Source: Aphrocallistes beatrix (Eukaryota; Porifera; Hexactinellida; Sceptrulophora; Aphrocallistidae). From it: a stretch of DNA of 64,000 nucleotides. The notes below the pieces were generated by a model. That model saw only the letters and a list, made by a program, of their open reading frames with translations. It made no database searches and was not told the origin of the DNA. Every line of letters starts with the position of its first letter. The first letter of the stretch is position 1. Where the stretch lies: assembly GCA_963281255.1 (NCBI GenBank), contig OY725506.1, positions 539,001 to 603,000 on the forward strand, written 5' to 3'. Shown one piece after another: positions 33,102 through 45,900 of this stretch. A program made the position numbers and the translations under genes.

Positions 33102-35345
33102 ATGTCAGATCAAGTGGTAGTACAACAGGATCAATTGAAAAAATTCGATCTATTCAATATTGGCGACTGTCAACATTGCCATAAACCGTACAACAACCCT
33201 CACATCCTGAACTGCCTGCACACCTTCTGCTTGGACTGCATCAAACAAATGAGTCATGGAAGCGACCCAAAATGCAGTGTCTGCGAGGAAAAATTTGACA
33301 TTCTAAATGACGGACTGCCTTCGCATTATAGTAACAGAAGCTTTGAAGATCTCGCAAGAGTTAGACTGTTGATGGGGAAGGTTAATGACAAACTCAGTTG
33401 TGAATTGTGTAAAAAGAACACGCCGAAGCAATACTGTCGCGAATGTAAAATGGTTATATGCGAACACGACGCGAAAATACACAGGAAATCCACAAAGGAT
33501 GAGCATCAACTATTCGATTTAAACTTCTTCCGCGATTATGAAAATATCTTCAAATTAATCCCTGAAAATACGATGAATTACTGTAAGCAGCACCCTGAAA
33601 AGCTAATAGAGTTCTATTGCTACAAATGTAACGTTGTGCTCTGTACAGAGTGTGCACATGCGGGACACATGTCAGACCAATGTTACACGAATGAAATGAA
33701 CTCCATGTTCCACGGGCGGAGACAAATGGTGACACAGCGGGAAACGGAACAAGGTGTGAAGATTGAAAATCTATCAGTACAGGTACAGCACCATTCGAAA
33801 CAGATTGAAGAGATTACAAAGGAAGAAGAGGAACTGCTGAATAAAATCAACAAGGAATTTAACGATTATATCAACAAATTGGTATTGAGAAAGGATGAAC
33901 TGACCAATAGAGTGACAACAGTTTTTGCTCAGAGAAGAAAGGAGTTGGAAAAGGTGATTACAGCTCACAAAGATTTCATCAGAGATTCAAAACACCTTCT
34001 AGATATGACTTCCTTCTTCCTAAACGACCTCCCAGGAACCCATCTGTTCCCTCCAGCAGTGGCGATATGCAACAAAATGGACAGTTTGGAGAGAAGCCGC
34101 CCGGCGATCAGCGCAGATCTGAACCAATTAGATTTCGCGTTCACTCGAGATTCCCACTACAGCCACGAACCACAGCGCCTTGGGAAACTGAGTTTCCGAT
34201 TTCCGCTCGGCTTTGAAAGTTCCAGGCATGACGTGGAGGTCAGTACAAAGATGAAGCTGCCCTTTGACTTCAAGATCAAAGGAATGTCTCAGACTTCAAA
34301 AGGAACCATACAGCTCTTCCTTCAGGAGAAAAGCCAGGAGAAAGGCCAGAAGAAGAAGAATAATCAGAATCACATCCTCCGACTGAACAATTGCTTCCAG
34401 CCAGTTCATGCGAATAAATGGCTTGAACGAATTACGTCACTCGATGACTGTTCGGATAACATCCATTTGAGCGCTACACCAGAAGGAACCAGCCTTATCG
34501 TAGACAGGAATAACAGACTGTTCAGATCAATTTCAAACGGCCGCGTTAACAGTTCGCTCTCGAGGGAATCCAACTCAAACAACTGTCTGCAAGATCCGGT
34601 CAATGTTATCGGTCGGCAAGATGAAGGATTCATTGTCTTCAACAAGGAGTCGAATATAGTCGAGTTGTATAGCAAGGACAGTCAGTTGGAGAACTCTTTC
34701 GAGGTCTATCCGCCTCCGAGAACGATGAATCCTAGCACCCCTACGACACGCGGAATAAGTGCCACGCCCGATCCGTCCATGGCGGGAGGATTCATTTCTT
34801 TCCCTTCAAAGAATAGATCGCCAGATCCCAAAGACGCATCGCCATTCTCCAGCCTTGTGATTGGCTGCAACTCCCACGACGAGATTTACTATGCTTACGA
34901 CACGAAACCTGTCATAATGCGGTTCAACAAGAAAGGAGAAAAGATCGGAGAGAAAGCATTCGCTGAACCCAAAGGAGAGACTACGAATAAAGGGATAAGT
35001 TCCACTAAAAATGCCAACACTTTAAAGGTCCCCTTAGAACGTAGCGGTACTCTTCGTAAAGGAAATCGCCCCCCTTCATCCATGCAAAAGCCTATGAGCC
35101 TCACAATCCCAATCCCACAGCAAACCCATTCCACGAAGACGAAAAGTATGCGAACTCTCCTCGCCATCGATCCCTTCAATAACGTTTTCGTGTACCAAGC
35201 TGGGTACATTTACGTGCTCAACATATCTCTGGATAGCGTGCAGGCCAAAGGGAAGGTCAACTTTGAACCGGATTACATGATGGTAACCGAAATGGGTCAG
35301 ATTATTCTTGCAACGCGTGAGGATACTATGATCCATGTTTATTAG
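33102..35345 (+). CDS. TRIM-type RING/B-box/coiled-coil protein (intronless paralogue)
   Basis: 747 aa, nearly the same length as the TRIM protein at 8821. RING C3HC4 at residues 23-61 (C23, C26, C38, H40, C43, C46, C58, C61). B-box 1 spans about 100-135 (CELCKKN..., CRECKMVICEHDAKIH). B-box 2 spans about 160-200 (YCKQHPEKLIEFYCYKC, CTECAHAGH). A coiled coil runs from about 205 to 310. The C-terminal region has propeller-like segments (TSLIVDRNNRLFRSI; VNVIGRQDEGFIVFNKE; LAIDPFNNVFVYQAGYIYVL) and a Pro/Ser-rich insert around 545-590. A second basic/Ser-rich stretch lies near 650-690. Shared length, domain order, single-exon structure and TATA spacing make it a duplicate of the first gene, now strongly diverged outside the zinc fingers. 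Probable E3 ligase; substrate unknown. Confidence 0.87.
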   Translation: MSDQVVVQQDQLKKFDLFNIGDCQHCHKPYNNPHILNCLHTFCLDCIKQMSHGSDPKCSVCEEKFDILNDGLPSHYSNRSFEDLARVRLLMGKVNDKLSCELCKKNTPKQYCRECKMVICEHDAKIHRKSTKDEHQLFDLNFFRDYENIFKLIPENTMNYCKQHPEKLIEFYCYKCNVVLCTECAHAGHMSDQCYTNEMNSMFHGRRQMVTQRETEQGVKIENLSVQVQHHSKQIEEITKEEEELLNKINKEFNDYINKLVLRKDELTNRVTTVFAQRRKELEKVITAHKDFIRDSKHLLDMTSFFLNDLPGTHLFPPAVAICNKMDSLERSRPAISADLNQLDFAFTRDSHYSHEPQRLGKLSFRFPLGFESSRHDVEVSTKMKLPFDFKIKGMSQTSKGTIQLFLQEKSQEKGQKKKNNQNHILRLNNCFQPVHANKWLERITSLDDCSDNIHLSATPEGTSLIVDRNNRLFRSISNGRVNSSLSRESNSNNCLQDPVNVIGRQDEGFIVFNKESNIVELYSKDSQLENSFEVYPPPRTMNPSTPTTRGISATPDPSMAGGFISFPSKNRSPDPKDASPFSSLVIGCNSHDEIYYAYDTKPVIMRFNKKGEKIGEKAFAEPKGETTNKGISSTKNANTLKVPLERSGTLRKGNRPPSSMQKPMSLTIPIPQQTHSTKTKSMRTLLAIDPFNNVFVYQAGYIYVLNISLDSVQAKGKVNFEPDYMMVTEMGQIILATREDTMIHVY

Positions 35346-37774
35346 ACGTTAGTGCTCCTGAATGAAATCCCCAGCTCTGGATGTTAACTATATGTGTAGA
35401 ATAACTTGCTTTATTTTGTCAGTTACGAACCTAACTTAATATTTATTTATTTCATTGTGGTATGATAAATACTGGTTAAAGCAATTAAATCAAACTTTCT
35501 TAAAGTGTAAATAATTAATTTCTATTTCTACAAGTCTTGATAGATAAAAAATTCATTATTTAATCAAATAATTATACAAGAATGTGTTTGGAAGCTAAAT
35601 CTGACAACTCGTGCTTTTAGTTCTGACTTTGTAAAAAAATATTGATTAATAATCCTGGTCATTCAACTAAAACTACTGATTAATAATTATAAGTCACTGA
35701 CTTCCTCTGGTGCAGTATTGCGCAAAGCAGATGTTATTACGCTTAATATTACGTTGAGAATTCCTGTATTCAAAAACAGTAAAGGTTAAGTGGACAGAGT
35801 TAGATAATTGTGTTTAGTGGGATATACCATTTTGGAGAGCTAATTCACTCTTTCAATTATAAACTGTTGCGTGAAATTAGCTCATTAAGAGATTACAAAT
35901 ATTTGATAATTACTCCAATTTCCTACCTAAGTGGAAACCGAATAATTAATTATTAAATTTATCTTCAAATTCTAGATAACTATTTCTAAGCACACCCTAA
36001 CATGATCACGTTATATCGTGTAGCGAGAAGTGGAATTATTATCTAACAGAGTGAATGAGGTGATGAATAGTTTAGACTCTGTACAATTGTGTACTCTGAT
36101 GATTAGAATTATTATCATGATCAAAGTCTGAAAATTGTTCTCAACAACTCAAACGTGAATTCAGTATTAAGTTCCCTTCCAATGACTTCCCTAACTGGAA
36201 TACGAGACTTACAGACAATCCATTGAATTTGTCTAAAGAAAAAGATAATGTTACAAGTGATTCCATTCTTAGGTCTAGCAACGTAATGCCGTTAAGGATA
36301 AAACGAATTCGATACTTCATTCTCAACCATAAATTAAGTCTTAGACGTTTCCCCACTAAAATGACCAAAATTAGGAATAATTTATGTATCAAAAAGCTTC
36401 TACAATTCAACATCATCAGTTTGGTTATAAGTCATATGAACTAAGGTTGAAGCACATACTTTCTAGATGCTAAAACCCAAACAACTTTATTGCATGTTGA
36501 CTCGTTCAAACGTTGCGTAAAAGTTAAAAGCCACTCCTCAGTATGCAACGATTCCCCTCCATGATTTTAAATAGTGGACACTTTAAATTTCTCCAAGAGC
36601 TCAGGGACACACAGAATTCTAGTGTCGTAGCAGATACATCGTTTAGACAACTCAAAATGGAGGAATAATCGCCATATGTAATTCAGTGTGTATGGTTAAA
36701 AGCCTGATATTTGAATGGTAAATATACCTAACAGATAAGATGGAAATCGATAAGAAACTCGTTGCTTTTTCTTAAAATCCGAGTGTCTATCTTATAGATA
36801 TTCAAACTGCTATCCTGTTCTCAGTAGGGAATAAGTCTCCAGGCTAGCTGGATCATATGCAATACAACCGTAAACAAAGTTATCAGATAATAGTTGTGAT
36901 GACTAGTGAATTATGATGATGGATTCTTATGGGCTCATCTCTACGTTGATTATTATTATCTTAAAATGTTACTTGTCTAAATGAGTAGGAAGGGGGGGAG
37001 TGTCTAAACTAAATTTCCTGGAATTAGTAAAATATCTGCTTACGTAATACCGCCAGGCAATCTATAGAAATATTAGATCAGAGCTGTGTAGACAAATTTG
37101 CAGTTTACATTTTCGAGAGTTCTATTTATCATTATTTGTGTTGTGCAACTTAAGTGTAGACATCTACAAGGAAAAATTACGAAGGAAGTAGTCGATTTAC
37201 TTCCTCTCTTAATTTAGCAAAGTAAGTTCTGATTGTAAGCATTGCTTAATAATCTACTTTTAAAATGTAGTCAAAAAATGCAATAATATTTCTAATCTTA
37301 TTTAATTAAAAAAAATAGTAGTCAATGTGATTGGATCAAGCTTTTCAGAATTGTGCAAGGCGAGACTAATAGTTGCAACACTTTGCATAGAGACAATATA
37401 TCACCACAGGTATGTCCTGGTAGTTTTGGTGGCGATTGATTCATGCATTCAACCCCCAAGGTGGCTAATCAAACCACTGTTGTCAATTTGTGTTACATTC
37501 AAAAACTGATGGTATTGGTAGACAAATTGTGTCCAGATTGTGTCCAATTATGTCCATGTTTTGTTCAATTTAACTAAAATGTGTCCAGGAATGAATTTCA
37601 GTTTCTGCAAATAAGCTATCTTTATTCGAATTAGATTCCATATATGTTTCTCCAAATTAGGAATTTTGTACAGATTTGATGAGTTGAGCTTTTATGGAGT
37701 TTAATCAGGTTTTGAAACCTATTTTGGGCAGACAAACCCAACTGTTTAGTTCACCCTAGGCAGTGGCATAACAG
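35346..37774. other. gene-free stretch
   Basis: No coding similarity was recognised. Overlapping frames on both strands at 36141-36444 are mutual shadows. No repeats were recognised. Confidence 0.45.
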
Positions 37775-37870
37775 TAATGCGGAAGTGGTTCGACTTTTTA
37801 TCATGATTTATGGTGTTTTTTATGTGAACTATTTCCTTTTTTGAAAAGTCGAACTATTTCCACCATACCT
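37775..37870 (+). mobile_element. MITE family G (TAATGCGGAA ends), 9-bp duplication
   Basis: It begins TAATGCGGAAGTGGTTCGAC and ends CTATTTCCACCATACCT. GCATAACAG flanks it on both sides (37766-37774, 37871-37879). A longer relative is at 52356-52502. Confidence 0.75.
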
Positions 37871-37879
37871 GCATAACAG

Positions 37880-39352
37880 CTGTAACAGATTTCTTTTTGG
37901 AGAGAACTGGTTTCAACCTTTATAGTTGTATTTCTTACATATAATTTTACATAACAGAACTCTAAATCTCAATTTGTGTCTATTATTTGCTCGTTGCATC
38001 TTGATGTAATATTTTCAACTCTTCTAATACAGCACACTTGGAATTTGGACTGGCACGAGATGGCTTATAAATTATCGCATCAAAAATATACACCTTCACA
38101 AACTGATAAAATGAGATTGATAAGTGCACAATGAGTGAAAGAGCACATACCATTGGAACTATTCTCTTTCATCTAACAGAGCTCGTCCCATTAATGATGG
38201 TAGAGTATACCTAATATTGGTTGGGAGTGAATATACTTTTATCAGTCGCCAACATAAACCCTGTCATGATAACACACACACAAATCTGCAGATTACTGTG
38301 AAGAAGTTAGCCAAAATGCGTATGTCTATCCGTGCCACAATTATCCTCCGTAAGGGGGCAGGTGTTAGCTTAATATTGTCCTAAAATGGAGAAATGGATA
38401 ATTGAATCGTATCGTCTTTGCATACATTGAGGGAATAGACAAAGTTAATGAATAATCTACCCACGAGCAGCTTAATTAACTATCTCGACTCGATTGCTTG
38501 CGTCATAGAGTGCTAGGCAGAATTATGTGCTAGAAAATAATGATAATGTTATACATCATCAGACAATGCTAAAATAAGCAGGTGTTGGACAAATATTTCT
38601 AATCTGATTGGCTGGACATGCTCCAATACAATAGCTGCAATGGACGTTTGCGTGGCAGTTGCTAGTGAGTGGGATGTTAATGGATATGCTCGAAAACCAA
38701 TTCAGCTAAAATAGCAATGTCATGGGAGTTTAGCGTGTGAGGGAGAGAATGCATTAGCAGAAATTAGGAAATAGATGACCAGTAACCAATAGTGTTGCTA
38801 TGGTAATAATGCTATGTTTCTAGCCACTGCGTGCTATCCATTAGTACCCTCTCATGAATAGATCTGGTAATTCATAATTATAATTATCTCCTTTATACTA
38901 ATGAAACAATCTTGAAATGGTTAGACTCTAGAGATGGAAGTATAGGATTGGAATGTTTAGTGTGATTTATGGAAACTCACGTTTTTCCGTCATAACAAGT
39001 TGCGAAATTGTGTCCAGCTGTGTCGCCCTCCAAGTGCCATCTTCTATCTAATTTTCTCATAAAAAATATTATAGCCAACAGGTTGAACCTGTATTCCAGA
39101 CTCTTTGGAAATTTAAAAAATCGGTTTACTGTAAGTGAAGAAGAGAATGAATTGGCGCGTATTTGAGATAGGAATAATGTCAGATTGTAAAGGTTCTACT
39201 GAATTTAAAATAGAATTTTATAAATATGATAAAGTATTTAGAAAACCCTTGATCGAACTGTTTGGAAGTTTTGAATTTTCTAAGCGTGGATTCTACACAA
39301 TGAAATACCCTATACTCGCTGTTGAGATGTAGTTTGGTAGTAAAAGGTGTGA
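37880..39352. other. gene-free stretch
   Basis: No gene or repeat was recognised. A 65-codon plus frame (39135-39332) lacks support. Confidence 0.4.
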
Positions 39353-39360
39353 CATATGAC

Positions 39361-39552
39361 CAAGGGATTATCTAGGAGCGCGAGACGCTCCTTTAGGCGC
39401 ATGATTTTAAGCTCGTAAGTGTTTAGGAGCGTGAAAATCCAGAATAACATCCAATTTATCCTCCATTATAATGTTATTTATCGATTTAAGCGTATGAAAA
39501 TTTAAAAGTTTGAGATTAGGAGCGTAACTCTGGAGGGCTGTATAATCCCTTG
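39361..39552 (+). mobile_element. hAT-like MITE with exact 8-bp duplication
   Basis: The inverted ends CAAGGGATTAT / ATAATCCCTTG are flanked by the exact direct repeat CATATGAC (39353-39360, 39553-39560). An 8-bp duplication is the hAT signature. The interior contains GGAGCG words shared, inverted, with 49830-50045. Confidence 0.85.
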
Positions 39553-39572
39553 CATATGACTATGTCCATATA

Positions 39573-39742
39573 CAGTAGAACTCGGTTAGTACGTACCCCT
39601 CCGGGAAGCGGAAAAAGTACGTACTAACCGAGTTAAGATTACATAGGAAGCTATATAATAAATGAATTCTGGTTCATAAAAATGAGTACGTACTAAGCCG
39701 AAGTACGTTGTATCCCGAGTACGTACTAACCGAGTTCTACTG
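39573..39742. mobile_element. pogo-like MITE, family P3
   Basis: CAGTAGAACTCGGTTAGTAC and its inverse GTACTAACCGAGTTCTACTG, with TA on each side. Internal GTACGTAC palindromes recur. Confidence 0.85.
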
Positions 39743-39987
39743 TATATACATATAAATTTAATTAAATATATATATATATAAATAAGCTGGAAATTAGAAT
39801 TTCTCGCTAAAAGCAGACCCAAAAATATCCCGAAAAGGAAAGGGCATGGATTGTGTCTGATTGATACGATCGAGTGATTGGATTGAAGTCATTGAGCTAA
39901 CATTAACTACACCCAGCAATAAAATACAGATGGAATGAACGAAACTGACATCAAACATTATATATATATATAAATTCGCATATTTGC

Positions 39988-42900
39988 TTAAGCAAAGTAG
40001 AGCTCTTCTAGCTCCATGTTGGTTTCTGGGTTGCTTTCCGTGGCAAAATCAAGCGGGCACATTGGTGCCATGTCTTTCGCGTGTATATTATGGTAGGTAG
40101 GGAAGAAATGGATGATCTCTGGGGGGAGATTGGGACAATTCAACATTTTAGTGAAGAGAGCTTCTGCTAGCAGGAGTGTAGTGTCGATGTTGTAGTCCCC
40201 AGCTGCATCATTGACCATCTAGAATCGCAGGCAACTTTCAAATACATAATGTTCTCTCTAATTGCCCACATATTTCCAATTTTTCCTAATTCCAATCATC
40301 GTAATGTTAAATCCGATACCTTATTAGCATATGGGAATTTATACATACGTATAATGCTACTATTCGCCCACAAGTTAGCAGGTAGGAGTTTGAGAGGGAA
40401 AATAAGCTCACATTTGCTAATGAAAAAGCAGTCATAATTGTTCTAATTAACTACTTAAAACTTCTCGATTTGTGTTCAACCGTCGAATTATTTGCTTCTT
40501 CCACAAGAAAAATAATTTTTTCATTGAAAAGGTATAAATGGATTTTCAAACACGAGTTGACTGATTTCCTAAGCCCAACTAATTTTAGGTTGTAATATAA
40601 CTTATGTTACTAACTCGGAATATATTATCAAAAGGTGTGAAATCGGATCCAGACATATCTTGCTCCATTATTCTGTGTCGTATTTGCAGTATCATGGACA
40701 GTGCAATGAACAGGTTGTAGTGAGGAGTGAGATAATCTGTCCAGAGGACCTCCCAAAGTTTGTAGAGATCTGGAAAATCAAATTCTCGTTTGAAATCGAT
40801 TAGCAGCCATCTGAAGAAAATGTTGAACCCGTATGCCTCATTGTCTCCTACATAGAAAAGGAATTATTGCATTAGAGAGAGCATTAACCTTAATTTCATT
40901 TAAATTATAGTTTGAACAGGTCTAACCATGGATATACTATATGACAGGAGTTGGCAACCTTTGGCACGCGAGCACTAAATTGATGGCACAGTCGACACTG
41001 GCATTTATGTAGATTCAGGGATTGGCAACTCTAGACACACGTGCCACTTGCACACAAGTTCATAAATATGTAGATATTATAGGTAAACTGGCACACTTCA
41101 GTCAAAATGTTGTCGGCCCCTGTATATGATATGGAGTTTAATCATATCAGGAATAGTGAACTACCAAAAAAGTTGTATTTTATAATTAAAACTCACTCAA
41201 AAAAGCACAAAAGGGAGGATCTACGAATTTCAAAAGATCTTTAAAAGCGTTCATCTTTGTTTTCAAGATTTCTGTCGTATTTACGAAGTTATCACGCTAG
41301 AAGATAAAACCAAGAATAATATCCTCACTCGACTAAGCAATCCGTATTCTATTGTTCACTATCATTGTGGAGAATCCTAGAAATTTACCATAGAAATACC
41401 ATATAAAGATTCTTCCATTCATAGGTACACATATATACAACTGTTTCCAACAATGCTTAATATACTGTAGCGATGTTTATGTTTATATTCTTGCTTTCAT
41501 TATTGTTGACAAGTATCATACACTCCTTAGTGATCATTTGTTTACTGTTAGTGTTTGTATTGTTTGTTCTTCCATTTAGAATTATGTACTTATGCTTCGA
41601 AAGAAGGACAGAAATTGGGAAGAAGATTGAAGTGTGAAAATATACTCACCAGTTTTTCGAGATAGTGTGCGAAGCACCAGAAAGAGTCGATTTCTTTATT
41701 GATAACGATGAGAATGGGAGAGAGGATGTCACTCATTCCTTGGATGTAGCCTGTGGAAACAATGGATTCGAGTAGACGGATTTATCAATGCATTAGTATT
41801 TAATATGTCTAGTTTGTATGATAAACTGTTCTACTAATTATGTACAGTTAGAAGTTGGATATAAGAACATTCTACTAGAAAACGGTTGACATATACCCCA
41901 GATAATTTATGCCGGTTATAAGAACATTATATGCAGTTCCCAACAGTGTTATTATAACCGGCATCCACTGTCTATTTTAGGAAATCAGTTTTCATGGTGT
42001 TTCAGAAAATAGGTTTCGAAGACAAAAATCGAAATAAAAAAGTTCCTGGAAATCGAGGCATTTCGAATCTTAGAATTGAACTACATTCAATGGAGTGATT
42101 GCATTCGGGGAGCATTACCAAGGTTGAAGTCATACATGACGTGAGTGAGGAGGATGTCCTGCAAAACCTCCAAATTAGGATTCCCTTCTCCGGCGAAGTA
42201 AGGATGTTCTCTGTCTGTTCGGATGGTGTCTTTGGCTGTAATGAAGAGTCATTTAAAACACAAATACAGTGGACTCCGCTTAATAAGGTCACATTGGTCA
42301 GAGGACATTTTGGCCCGATTAAGCGGAGAACCCTATTAACCGAAAATATTTTGTATTAGCTTCTATGTGTGAGAGCTATTCCGGTCCTGCCAAAAGTGGC
42401 CCATAAACAGTGACCCTATTAAGCGGAGTCGACTGTAATAACACATGTAACATTGCAAAATTATTTTCTAAAATATTTCGTCGAATAATAAAATTAAACT
42501 CAATCAATTGAAAATTCAAATGTTTTCGCATAATGATTAACAGAAGTATAGAATATGTGTGGACATACATATGATGGTGCTAGCTTTGTTGAAGCTCTTG
42601 TTACGGCTTATCTGGCCTTGAGACATTGTTTTCCACTGACCTCGCATAACTAAGTATTCATTCCTAAAATTAGAATGTCATCAACTGAAAATAACACAAC
42701 AATAATATTGATATAAACAAATGTTTACTCTTTCTCCTTGATGGAATCTTCCCTCTCAAGATCTGTGTCTGAATACTTGTAGTAGCCCAAGAGGAAAGAC
42801 CACAATATGGGACGAATGTCATCTTCAATTCCCTACAACCAAACAATATGAATATTAAGGAAATATTGCAGATCTAGACCTGAATCTCCAAACATATGGA

Positions 42901-45900
42901 AGATTGTCGGCCAATCGATTAACATTTAAAAAGAACCACTTACGCCATTAAAAATAATACTCTTAATCGTATCAGGGTCTTTGATGGTCCCATCTCTGTC
43001 ACAGAATAATTCCCAGTCATCTCTGCTGAGAGGAACTCCTCTCGTCTTACCTGCCACACTCCCTATCAGGGCCTAGAGTAAGTATGGGAGTCATATATTA
43101 TTCGATAGAGAATGAGGTGTGTTAAATTTCATATCATCATTTCTTTAAACAGTGGTTCCCAACCTGGGGTACATGGACCCCTTAGTGGTCCACAGAATAT
43201 ATCAGGGGTACACAGGATTCGAGATTTTGTATTACGGTTAATATGAGGGGTCCACAGAATATAGGAAAATTGCTATATTCACAATCAGAAAAGGTTGAAA
43301 ACCACTGTATTAAAATAATGTGAAATTCAAAATTGTTTCAAATCAGCCGCAAGCAAGCACGCAGTGTCTGCAAGCCGCGTAGCGCAAGCAAGCGAAGCGC
43401 GCTTGTGTTTAAACATGTTTAAACACGTTTAAACATGTTTAAACACGTTTATGTTTAAACATGTTTAAACGTGTTTAAACATGTTTAAACACGTTTAAAC
43501 ACGTTTAAACATGTTTAAACATGTTTAAACACGTTTAAACACGTTTAAACATGTTTAAACACGTTTATGTCTAAACATGTTTAAAGTCTAGACTTTTAAC
43601 GGTTAACATGGGGTTTTCAAGGGTGTAGATTTCGAATATCATAATTTCGAGTAAATTTGATAATTAATTTGTTTACTTTTGTTAACAATAGATAAATAAA
43701 GTAAACAAATTACAAAAATAGACTAGAGACTAGCTTCCAACGGTTGACATGGGGTTTTTAATGCTGTAATTTTGAATATTATATTTTCAGATCCATATGA
43801 TAAATTATTCGTTTGTTTGTAATATTTATATAAAAGAAAACAAATCCCAAAATAGTTTATATTGAGTAACTCCAGGCGTAAATAGTATTGAAATATAGTA
43901 ATTGAGATCTCACTAATACTTCTAAATACAAATTCGTGTACAAAGTGTGGAATTAGTGGCATAAACATGTGAATTTATAAATACAACAAATAATGGAGCT
44001 GCTAAATTTAGAAATACAGTCAGGGTCGCTTATTATGAACCCGCTTAATATGAACATTCGTTTATTATGAACTAACCTCCTGGTCCCAATTTCATTTTTT
44101 AGATAGGATTTGTATTGAATCAAGTTTGCTTAATATGAAGTATCTCTATTATGAACATATTTTTTGGTCTCCTGGTGGTTCACAATAAGCGACCCTGACT
44201 GTAGTAAAGTGCCGATACAGTAATGCTCTATCTCTTATTTATAGGAACAATTCTAAAATAGTCATAAATATAATGGAATTAAAGTACCAGTACTCACCAT
44301 GAGGTTGAAGTTAGGCTTATCCATGAAAGGGATGGACCTGTTTAGTTCAGCCAGTGTGGGGGCAGGATCTGTGACCTCAGGTTCCTGCGCTGCGGTGGGT
44401 ACGATGCTAACACGAGCTTGATGCTTGTCTGGACTCGTGTTCGGAGTTGGGTGCTTTTGAAATGGGAAATTCACAAATGCACGCAGTTTGGGAAGATTAT
44501 CACTAATCTACAAGGAAATATTGGAATTAGAGAAGATCTCCTAACTAACTTGAGTCTGTGTGACTCACTATGTCAGACCTCTGGTCGATGTTGGATCGAT
44601 TCTTAGAAGCTATGAACTCCTCTGGCTCTGCTATTAAGAGGGTGGGGTCCTCATCATGTCTATAATACAATATCAACTATGTTCAAACGTCTGACATGTT
44701 AACAAGCTTGTGGCTTCCTATCCAAATGACTTAATCGGAACTGAGTAACAAAGTCCTTGGTCCATTGTTGAATTTAGTCAATATAACCTCGTTAATTCAT
44801 ATTATGATAATATATCTCGGCTGGCGTGGGTTTTTTCTATTTATAGTAAAGATCTCAAATTTTCATGGCTTCCCCGCCCAAAATGGCTTAAACCGGAAAT
44901 GGCACCACAACATTCCTGGCATATCATGGGATTATAATTATTGATTAATACTAACACCAGGGACGGAGAAATTTGTTCGTATTATCCGGAATTCGTATTA
45001 ACCGAAGTGATTTACATGTATTTACCTCCGTAGGGGATATAAGATATCTGTTCGTATTGACAACAAGGTACGTAAAGATGAATAGTATATACTTGGACAG
45101 TGCCGCGATGTTACATACTAAAGCGATCTACGTAGTATTGTGTACGTTTACGCATGGATTCCTAACTACACGAGTACCTGTACAACAAAATGTGTTTCTG
45201 TAGCTCAGAATAGAATCGCATCATGGCCTGCTTTCCAGAATGGAAGTAGAGATTCTGGGTTGGCTTGGAACCTTTCAGGTTGAACCTGATCGCCGGATGT
45301 GACTTCGTATTTCCGTTGAACTTAGCAGAAACTTCCTTGACAGAGAATAAAATTCCAATAGGGAAGTCCACAACAACCGATTTGATGTCAATGTTCGTCT
45401 GATCGCATTCAAGATACACTGCGTCTGAGTCGATGTTAGAGTAGTCTCCCAGTTTAGCGATGGCTGTGTCCAGAGTGCTGTCTGCCTGCACTGAGGGCTT
45501 CTTAATGGTGAAGATGTGGGAGGATTTCTGTGGTGTCTTGGGGGAGGATGAAGGTGAGTTGTTTGGAAACCTTTAAATGAAAAACATAAATAATATTAAG
45601 TTGATAGATGTCTGCATAGTTGTGTCAGTTCAGCTATAAAATCAACAAACAAACAAACAAACAAACAAACAAACAAACAAACAAACAAACAAACAAACAA
45701 ACAAACAAACAAACAAACAAACATACAAACAAACATACAAACAAACAAACAAACAAACAAACATACACTCCAAAACGGAATAATTTGAATAATATGGACA
45801 TAGAAATGAATATTCTACTCAATACACTTATCCTCACCCTACATAGAATTCAGAATTTCTGTTGCTATGCGTGCTACCGTTGTGGTGGACATGAGTGGCC

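Noticed and set aside
43405-43585. Possible CRISPR-like array
   Set aside because: Units are 10 bp with no unique spacers, and the genome is eukaryotic.
44962-45125. Possible further MITE (TTCGTATTATCCGG and TTCGTATTAACCGAAG words)
   Set aside because: The words resemble pogo-type ends, but I could not find paired inverted ends or a TA duplication.
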